Positions 32,239-37,257 of a stretch of 37,257 nt of DNA are shown piece after piece (the first letter of the stretch is position 1; every line of letters starts with the position of its first letter). The stretch lies in assembly GCA_046537975.1 (NCBI GenBank), contig JBKHJR010000021.1, positions 1 through 37,257 on the forward strand, in the 5' to 3' direction. The notes beneath the pieces were generated by a model. It made no database searches. It was not told the origin of the DNA and saw only the letters and a program-made list of their open reading frames with translations. This stretch comes from JAWLDV01 sp046537975 (GTDB taxonomy: Bacteria; Desulfobacterota; Desulfobulbia; Desulfobulbales; SURF-16). A program made the translations under genes and the position numbers.

Positions 32239-32349
32239 AACGTCTCCTATGCAAAAAAGTTTTTACGAATCTGTTTTTCAGTTACTGATTTTTATGATTA
32301 TCTTTATCATTTCAGCTTATTATCTTGGCACGACCTCGGGCTCCGGTGA

Positions 32350-32469
32350 TAGCAGTTGGTGTTATTCCTGGTAAGAAGATGCAGTAGGAAGAACGGTTTC
32401 GAACGGCTGTAAGCCGGCCTGCAGAGCGAGCCGCAGGGACACGGCGAGTAAAAGTCAAAAGGGAACTTG
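32350..32469. repeat. composite of duplicated fragments
   Basis: 32350-32385 repeats 29410-29445 of the MltF-type gene (34 of 36 bases, AGCAGTTGG to GAAGATGCAGT). 32430-32469 repeats 29799-29837 of the intron-like fragment, with AAAAGTCAAAAG in common. Both pieces are coding fragments or RNA remnants out of context. Confidence 0.55.
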
Positions 32470-32473
32470 CCCC

Positions 32474-33181
32474 CTACTTGCTCCCTGTCTTTGGCAGCCA
32501 TACCATCAGTTCACTTAGGGCGGTTGAAGATATTATATAAGAGATATTATTTGCCATAGCGATTCCTTGGGTCTCTATCAATAACTTACGGAGCGGCCAT
32601 GAGTCAATGTCCTGCTTTCCCTCTGAAAAACCGGGTGAAACATAACCCCACATATGCTGCACAGCGTTTCTTATCCCGCCTTCCGCCGGCTGTTGTCTCA
32701 GTGACTCTGTTAAAATAAGAGACAGATCGCGAAAGTTTATTTCCTTTCCGGCAACTGTCGCCCCGATTTCTTTATACAAGTTGGGATCACGCGCCAGAAC
32801 TGAATACTTGTGTTGACTCCAAAGTTGCTGCGTATTTTTAGGTAAAGGTATTCGGCCTTTTTCTTTGTCTGCATATTTTTGTTCGAGCAACAAAAATTGC
32901 TGTTGCGGACTGTCGATATAAGTGTCCGGCCATTTTCCTTTACCGGTGCGTGTATTGACGGGAGACTTTTCTTTGAAACCTCTTAATGCCATTTCGCATG
33001 ACAACTGCTTATGGCGTATCTTAAGTGCCCAACCGTTGCCAACCCAACGAATTGTTTCCGGGTGAGCAGCATAGCCTTTCTTCTTATTCCCAAGAATAGA
33101 GACAATTCCATGCACCTCGCAGTGTTCGCCGAGTAAACTCCGGCGATTCAGATAGCCTGGATTAATATCCCATATCCTCAT
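32474..33181 (-). CDS. endonuclease V (pyrimidine-dimer glycosylase)/DUF1722-type fusion
   Basis: A 235-residue protein. The N-terminal part (MRIWDINPGYLNRRSLLGEH, AAHPETIRWVGNGWAL) matches the bacterial pyrimidine-dimer DNA glycosylase/AP lyase (T4 endonuclease V-type) annotations. The middle-to-end part (LWSQHKYSVLARDPNLYKEI, NAVQHMWGYVS) matches DUF1722. It may repair UV photoproducts, but the activity of such fusions is not established as far as I know. It lies 17 bases after the MgtE gene on the same strand, so is transcribed with it. Its C-terminus is duplicated as a pseudogene at 28027-28130. Confidence 0.7.
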   Translation of the reverse strand: MRIWDINPGYLNRRSLLGEHCEVHGIVSILGNKKKGYAAHPETIRWVGNGWALKIRHKQLSCEMALRGFKEKSPVNTRTGKGKWPDTYIDSPQQQFLLLEQKYADKEKGRIPLPKNTQQLWSQHKYSVLARDPNLYKEIGATVAGKEINFRDLSLILTESLRQQPAEGGIRNAVQHMWGYVSPGFSEGKQDIDSWPLRKLLIETQGIAMANNISYIISSTALSELMVWLPKTGSK

Positions 33182-33197
33182 CTGTCGTTACTACCTT

Positions 33198-34502
33198 TCA
33201 AAGTAGAAAAGCCAGTAAAGTGGCGATTCCCAGGAAGGAGAAAAAACCCACCACATCCGTCACAGTGGTCAGCAGGATGGAGGAGGACTGGGCCGGATCC
33301 TGGCCCATCCTGGTCAGGATAATGGGGATGGTTGCCCCGGCAAAACCGGCAGCCACCATGGCGATGATCATGGATGCACTGATCACCAGGGAGAGGCCGG
33401 AAGAGCCGCTCCAGATATAAACACCCAGAGCGGTTGTCAGGGCTACAGCCAGACTGTTAAAAAAACCGATACGGACTTCTTTCCATACCACCTTGAACCA
33501 GTGGCGGACACTGATTTCCCGCAGGGCCAGTCCTCTCATGGTGACCGCCAGGGCCTGGGCCCCGGCATTACCGGACTGACCGGCCACCACCGGCAGAAGG
33601 ATGGCCAGAGCGGTAAATCGGGCAATGGTGTTTTCGAAAATACCCACTACTGCGGCGGCCAGAAAGGCGGTCAAAAGATTTATTTCCAGCCAGGGCAGGC
33701 GCCGGGTCACGGCAAAAGAGGCGCTGGACAGGGCCCGTTCGTTCCTGCTGACTCCCACCATGGTCTGGATATCGGTGACCACTTCCTGCTGGAGGGCGGT
33801 AATCATGTCAGCCTGCCTGATTACCCCTACCAGCCGCCCGGCATAATCGACCACCGGTAGTCCTCCTTCCTTGTTGCGTTCAATGACCTCGACCACTTCC
33901 TCCTGCTGGTCGGTGTCAGCCACTGTTTCCTCCACAGGTACTGCCAGTTCCGCTAAAGTTTGACCGGACCGGGCCAGAGCCAGGTCCTGGATATTAACCC
34001 GGCCGGTGAGCCTGCCCTCTTTATCCACCAGATATATATGCCTGAGCCTTTTTTTCCGGCTGGCCCGCAGCCTTTCCAGACCCTGAGCTGCAGTAGCCGA
34101 TCCGTGAAGGGAAACAACCCCCGGGTCCATAATTACGCCGGCGGTTGAAGGAGGATAAGCCATCTGCCTGACCATTTCCTCCCGCAGCCGGGGATCGATA
34201 ATATTCAAACAATGATTCCGGAGAGGCTCTTCCAGCCTTGTAAGCAGGGCCACGGAACGGGCTGGTTCCTGCTCCACAAGGAGACCGGCGACCAACCGGT
34301 CAGGCAGATAGGCAAGGACCTGTTCCTTTTGATCCATTGTTAAATCCTGCCAGACAGGGAAGACCACGTGCAGGTCATACCTGCCCAGCAGCCTGGCAGC
34401 CTCACCGGGCTGAAAAGTCTCCAGGCGCTGAGCCGCCTCACCGGGGTGATCGACTAAAAACCGATAATCAAGGGCCTCTATGGCGGTCTTAGGATCTTTC
34501 AA
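33198..34502 (-). CDS. mgtE: MgtE-family magnesium transporter
   Basis: A 434-residue protein with a cytosolic MgtE-N superhelical domain (residues about 1-120), a CBS pair (about 121-245, MDPGVVSLHGSATAAQGLE, GGLPVVDYAGRLVGVI) and a five-helix channel (about 265-434) with LPVVAGQSGNAGAQALAVTMRGLALREI and PAQSSSILLTTVTDVVGF, the ion-path signatures. Mg2+ binding in the soluble part closes the pore. The start is a TTG at 34502 that overlaps the stop of the previous gene (TTGA), so translation is coupled. The channel signature is intact. Confidence 0.92.
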   Translation of the reverse strand: MKDPKTAIEALDYRFLVDHPGEAAQRLETFQPGEAARLLGRYDLHVVFPVWQDLTMDQKEQVLAYLPDRLVAGLLVEQEPARSVALLTRLEEPLRNHCLNIIDPRLREEMVRQMAYPPSTAGVIMDPGVVSLHGSATAAQGLERLRASRKKRLRHIYLVDKEGRLTGRVNIQDLALARSGQTLAELAVPVEETVADTDQQEEVVEVIERNKEGGLPVVDYAGRLVGVIRQADMITALQQEVVTDIQTMVGVSRNERALSSASFAVTRRLPWLEINLLTAFLAAAVVGIFENTIARFTALAILLPVVAGQSGNAGAQALAVTMRGLALREISVRHWFKVVWKEVRIGFFNSLAVALTTALGVYIWSGSSGLSLVISASMIIAMVAAGFAGATIPIILTRMGQDPAQSSSILLTTVTDVVGFFSFLGIATLLAFLL

Positions 34503-35362
34503 AGCTTTTTCCCATTCTCTCTGTTGCCTCTTTCCAGGCTTCCGCCGGGCAGAAGGTCTATCAGCAGTTCGATCAGAGAAGAGACCAGCTGCCAGTATGC
34601 TGCGCCAGCCGCTGCCACGGCGCTTCTTTTCTCCAGTTTACCAGGGGAAACAGACTGCCGGGCCAGAAGAACACGCAGTGTGGAATGATGCAGTACCCCG
34701 ATAAATCTATTGCCCTTTTCCACTACCGGGATGGAATCGCGGGACTGCCAGTCTTCACGGTGCACAGCGTTTCTGAGCAGGGACGGGGCAGGGAGGGTGC
34801 GGGATATTTTTTTCATCAGTTGATCCAGTCTGCTGTCAGCCGGGGCGGCCACCAGCTCCTGCAAGGAAAGTCCGCCCAGCAGGCGCCTGTCTTCACTGAC
34901 CACATACACAAAAGGGGGCAGCAGGCGACTGCTCTGCCGGAATCGGCTCAGGGCCTCTCCGGCTGTTCTGAGGGGCTGAAAAACCAGGACCTCCGGGTCC
35001 ACCCAGGCCCCCACTGTCTCTTCGGGATACCCCAAAAGCAGACGATAGGCCAGGGCTCGGCCGGTGGGAAGATTCGAGATAAATCGAGACCTTTTCTCTG
35101 CCGGGAGGTAGCGAATTATCGAAACTCCGTCCCGGGCCTTCATTCTGCCTAAAAGCGCCAGGGCCAGATTGTTGTTCAAGCTATCCAGATAGAGAGCGGC
35201 CCGAGGCGGCAGAACCGCTGACAGCACCGGGGCTCCCAGCCTGGTCGGCACCGAGGCCAGCAGGGCGGCAGCATCCTCCAGCTCCAGGGCCTCCAGGACC
35301 CGGGCGGCTTCTTCCGGATGTTCTTCCAGATAAGAAAAAGTGAGTCTGTCTGCTTCAGTCAT
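34499..35362 (-). CDS. soluble MgtE-N/CBS-domain protein
   Basis: A 287-residue protein without membrane helices that repeats the soluble part of MgtE: an N-terminal superhelical domain (LEEHPEEAARVLEALELEDA, SIIRYLPAEKRS) and a CBS pair (GAWVDPEVLVFQPLRTAGEA, RDSIPVVEKGNRFIGVLHHS). The ending has an amphipathic helical part. It lies between the MscS-type channel gene (8-base overlap) and mgtE (4-base overlap). It could regulate or partner the MgtE channel, or be an Mg2+ sensor. Confidence 0.85.
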   Translation of the reverse strand: MTEADRLTFSYLEEHPEEAARVLEALELEDAAALLASVPTRLGAPVLSAVLPPRAALYLDSLNNNLALALLGRMKARDGVSIIRYLPAEKRSRFISNLPTGRALAYRLLLGYPEETVGAWVDPEVLVFQPLRTAGEALSRFRQSSRLLPPFVYVVSEDRRLLGGLSLQELVAAPADSRLDQLMKKISRTLPAPSLLRNAVHREDWQSRDSIPVVEKGNRFIGVLHHSTLRVLLARQSVSPGKLEKRSAVAAAGAAYWQLVSSLIELLIDLLPGGSLERGNRENGKKL

Positions 35363-36191
35363 GGGATTCCGGGTTCGTTCTGAGGATTACAGGTTCTTCC
35401 TGGAAAACTCTGGCTGGAATAATCACCCTGCCTTCCTCGCTTTCCAGAACTACCATGGTGGCAGTCAAATCCAGGATACGCCCCTCATATCCTCCCATCT
35501 TTATGGTCTGACCCACCTGGCAGGTCTGGCGGAGGTAATGGGAACCGATGAGATTGCTGACCAGGGTCCGGGCCCCCAGACTGACTGCCAGGGCTGCCCC
35601 GCCGGTAATACTGGCCAGCACCAGGGAAGCCAGGATGATAAGAAAGGAGACGTCTATGCCGATCTGATCGACCCCTATCACCACGGCAGTGGCCAGCACC
35701 ATGAACTGCAGGAGGCGGGCCGGCAGGGGATTATCCCGGAAAGCGGCCGGAGAAGCGGAAACGAAGAGATCCCGGACCAGCAGGCTCACCAGATAACCGG
35801 CCAGAATTATCAGACCGCCGACCAGCAGGGTGGGCAGGAAGGTCAGGACTCTCTGCAGGCCCTGGCTGAAGGCTGTCAGACCGAGAACCTGGGTTATCGC
35901 GGTCAGGGCCAGAAAGATAACAATCCAGAAGGCAATGCTTCCCACGAGTTCGGGGGAGAGATGGGGGACTTTGAGGTTTTCAAAACCACGGAGCCTGACC
36001 AGGCGGGTGAACAGATGCTCCAGGGAGCGGGTTCCCCTGCTGGTTACGGCCCGCAACAGACGGGCGGCGATCCAGCCCAGGAATAATATGATGACGGCGC
36101 TGAACAGATCAGGCAGGAAATTGAGGAAATTAACAGAAAGTTCATGGAACCAGTCCTGAACGGACCGGTTCCATCCTTGGTATTTTTCCAT
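35355..36191 (-). CDS. MscS-family mechanosensitive channel protein
   Basis: A 278-residue protein with five predicted helices: FLPDLFSAVIILFLGWIAARL near residue 27, LVGSIAFWIVIFLALTAI, LPTLLVGGLIILAGYLVSLL, FMVLATAVVIGV and the pore-like ILASLVLASITGGAALAVSL. After it comes a beta domain (VGQTIKMGGYEGRILDLTAT, VIIPARVF) as in MscS. This is the TM-rich branch found beside MgtE-like genes. It opens the minus-strand operon MscS, MgtE-N/CBS, MgtE, endonuclease V. The gap to 36297 shows no clear promoter. Confidence 0.85.
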   Translation of the reverse strand: MEKYQGWNRSVQDWFHELSVNFLNFLPDLFSAVIILFLGWIAARLLRAVTSRGTRSLEHLFTRLVRLRGFENLKVPHLSPELVGSIAFWIVIFLALTAITQVLGLTAFSQGLQRVLTFLPTLLVGGLIILAGYLVSLLVRDLFVSASPAAFRDNPLPARLLQFMVLATAVVIGVDQIGIDVSFLIILASLVLASITGGAALAVSLGARTLVSNLIGSHYLRQTCQVGQTIKMGGYEGRILDLTATMVVLESEEGRVIIPARVFQEEPVILRTNPESHD

Positions 36192-36297
36192 CGAGGACCC
36201 CGGCTGATTGTAAATCGGAAAGAACCAAGCTCACTGCATTGACAGTCAGCTAAAATCAGTCTCTTTCCTCAAATGATATATAACCAGCTGTCGGATA

Positions 36298-36432
36298 TCA
36301 ATGGAATTTATTGTATCGCTTCATCCATCCTCGGCGCTCTTTTACCAGCTTGAAAAGAAATTTCTTTGCGTGACAACGATGCGTTATATGCCGGATTTGT
36401 CCAGGTATAAAATGTCGATTCGCTCCCGCCAT
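36298..36432 (-). pseudogene. N-terminal remnant of a REP-associated tyrosine transposase
   Basis: From the ATG at 36432 the minus strand reads MAGANRHFIPGQIRHITHRC, then HAKKFLFKLVKERRGWM, then stops at 44 residues. It is a close relative of the RAYT at 4626 (PRANRYFIPGYAWHITHRCH), cut before the catalytic part. The GGGGTCGGACC box lies about 110 bases upstream, as for the other copy. Confidence 0.75.
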
Positions 36433-36541
36433 AGCCAATCAAGGAGTAATAGACGCTATTTTGTAGCCAGAATCATCTATATTGAGGATAAATATGGTTA
36501 TCTTAAGAACTCTTTTTTCATAATTTTTGATAAGTTAGCTT

Positions 36542-36555
36542 GGTCCGACCCCATT
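36542..36555 (-). repeat. GGGGTCGGACC box, second copy
   Basis: Same 14 bases as 4501-4514 in inverted orientation, 110 bases upstream of the RAYT remnant at 36298-36432. Confidence 0.55.
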
Positions 36556-36574
36556 CGGCAATAACAGGGAAATA

Positions 36575-36703
36575 TCAGCTGATCAGGCCGTGAATGCCGA
36601 TCAAGATCAGATAAATGGCCACTATGTAATTCAGGAATTTTGGGAAAATAAAGATCAGGACACCGGCAATAATCGAGATTAAGGGTTCCAGTTGTACATA
36701 CAT
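36575..36703 (-). CDS. DUF3096-type 42-residue membrane protein
   Basis: An ORF too short for most gene finders: ATG at 36703 preceded by AAGGAG, stop at 36575. The protein MYVQLEPLISIIAGVLIFIF is followed by PKFLNYIVAIYLILIGIHGLIS, giving two hydrophobic helices with a PKFLNYIVA turn. This matches the DUF3096 pattern of tiny membrane proteins (about 40-45 residues). Its function is unknown. Confidence 0.8.
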   Translation of the reverse strand: MYVQLEPLISIIAGVLIFIFPKFLNYIVAIYLILIGIHGLIS

Positions 36704-36783
36704 GTAATTCTCCTTATCTTTTATTTTTTAGATTTTATAAATTCATCTCAATATCATCTTTTAAGTGTTTTTTCGGTCCTGAC

Positions 36784-36822
36784 TCGTTGTGACAATCCAA
36801 AATTGATCATCTGTGATAACCC
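36784..36822 (+). repeat. 39-base dispersed repeat, copy 2
   Basis: Matches 4981-5019 with two differences, same orientation. A short CCCCA/TGGGG hairpin (36820-36833) follows it. The surroundings contain no ORF I can support. Confidence 0.6.
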
Positions 36823-37257
36823 CAAATCTGGGGCTTGTCCGCAAAACGTATTGGTTAGAATAAAGCTCCCTTCTCGGTATTTCTCCAGAAAGAATAACCG
36901 CCATTTTACCTCCAAAAAGGGCGGTATAAGGGGTAAAAATGGCACTTTTTAGAAATAATATCTTGTATTATTAAATAGTTAGTTTGGTCCGACCCCATTC
37001 GCTGAACACCGGTGGCAAAACCGGAGCAAAACGGAGGTATTAACGTCCGGTGGATGGCCTGGTTAGCACTGCTCAACCGAATACCGCTGGTGGAAGTCAA
37101 AACGGCATCCCCTCCTCATCTTCCGTTGCCTCTGAGTCATTGGCTGGACCCGGTTCGAAAATAGAGCTTTCCACAGGCATCCGTTCCCATAGTTCATTCT
37201 GGTGCCTATTCCAGTGAATCTGACCACCGATTCCAGTCGAAGGCGGTCACTCAATCC
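36823..37257. other. gene-poor window end with mobile-element signals
   Basis: Contains the third GGGGTCGGACC box (36986-36999, inverted) and, at 37208-37241, two direct repeats ATTCCAGTGAA and ATTCCAGTCGA 22 bases apart. Such a repeat pair is reminiscent of the multiple terminal repeats of IS21-type elements, but no transposase is visible before the window ends. Several short ORFs here have no family resemblance. Confidence 0.3.
36986..36999 (-). repeat. GGGGTCGGACC box, third copy
   Basis: The same 14 bases as 4501-4514, inverted. Here no RAYT gene is found within 110 bases, so the transposase may have been lost. Confidence 0.5.

Noticed and set aside
35340..36086. Plus-strand 248-residue Gly/Gln-rich ORF
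   Set aside because: Antisense to the MscS-type channel gene, compositionally a shadow.
1..37257. CRISPR arrays, tRNA and rRNA genes
   Set aside because: No regularly spaced direct repeats, cloverleaf-like sequences or conserved rRNA segments were noticed; this was a reading, not a model search.

Overview
The window looks like a chromosomal segment from an anaerobic, respiring Desulfobacterota-type bacterium (possibly Desulfobulbales-like). This is inferred from the number of multiheme c-type cytochromes, NrfHA, an octaheme tetrathionate-reductase-type and an HAO-type cytochrome, DUF2703 and DUF134 proteins, a LonB-like protease and an apparent selenocysteine system. No rRNA, tRNA or CRISPR was seen, and the taxonomic placement is an inference.

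Region 1 (1-8700) is accessory DNA. It holds attC-like recombination sites at 425-486, 5314-5397, 7133-7194 and 7570-7636, all in the same orientation and with no integrase in the window. They bracket a small membrane protein, a decapitated GlsB/YeaQ-type gene, a 1.7 kb exported TPR-protein gene and a frameshifted ynfA, so this looks like an integron-cassette cluster lacking an integrase (CALIN). Scattered among these are the 3' end of a group II intron (maturase tail plus domain V), remnants of REP-associated tyrosine transposases (RAYTs), an interrupted palindromic element, a flavocytochrome/diheme-cytochrome pair and a short CDF transporter.

Region 2 (8755-17241) is respiratory. A minus-strand operon runs ArsR regulator, octaheme tetrathionate-reductase-like cytochrome, cytochrome b, DUF2703. 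The octaheme gene carries an in-frame TGA where a Cys is expected, followed by a SECIS-like hairpin, so it probably encodes a selenoprotein. Next come a truncated hemoglobin, an HAO-like octaheme cytochrome, a GIY-YIG-like protein and a three-gene module (small membrane protein, b-type membrane protein, heptaheme cytochrome).

Region 3 (17289-25824) has a Lon-like protease, a PPOX-type flavoprotein, an amidohydrolase-fold protein without its metal-binding HxH, nrfH-nrfA (ammonia-forming nitrite reduction) and, convergent to these, a YeeE/YedE transporter pair. The first YedE half also has an in-frame TGA in place of its signature Cys with a SECIS-like hairpin. Two independent UGA-Cys substitutions, each with a hairpin, make selenocysteine the best explanation.

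Region 4 (25825-37257) contains a NifX-like protein with a palindromic promoter/operator, a metallo-beta-lactamase-fold hydrolase, a DUF134 regulator, an MltF-type transglycosylase, a NodIJ-type ABC exporter, an exported intradiol-dioxygenase-like protein, and a minus-strand operon of MscS channel, MgtE-N/CBS protein, MgtE and an endonuclease V/DUF1722 fusion. Small duplicated fragments, group-II-intron-like RNA pieces, another RAYT remnant, a 42-residue DUF3096 protein and a possible IS end are interspersed. Taken together, OTR, HAO-like protein, truncated hemoglobin and NrfHA suggest handling of nitrite, NO and hydroxylamine and/or sulfur oxyanions in the periplasm.
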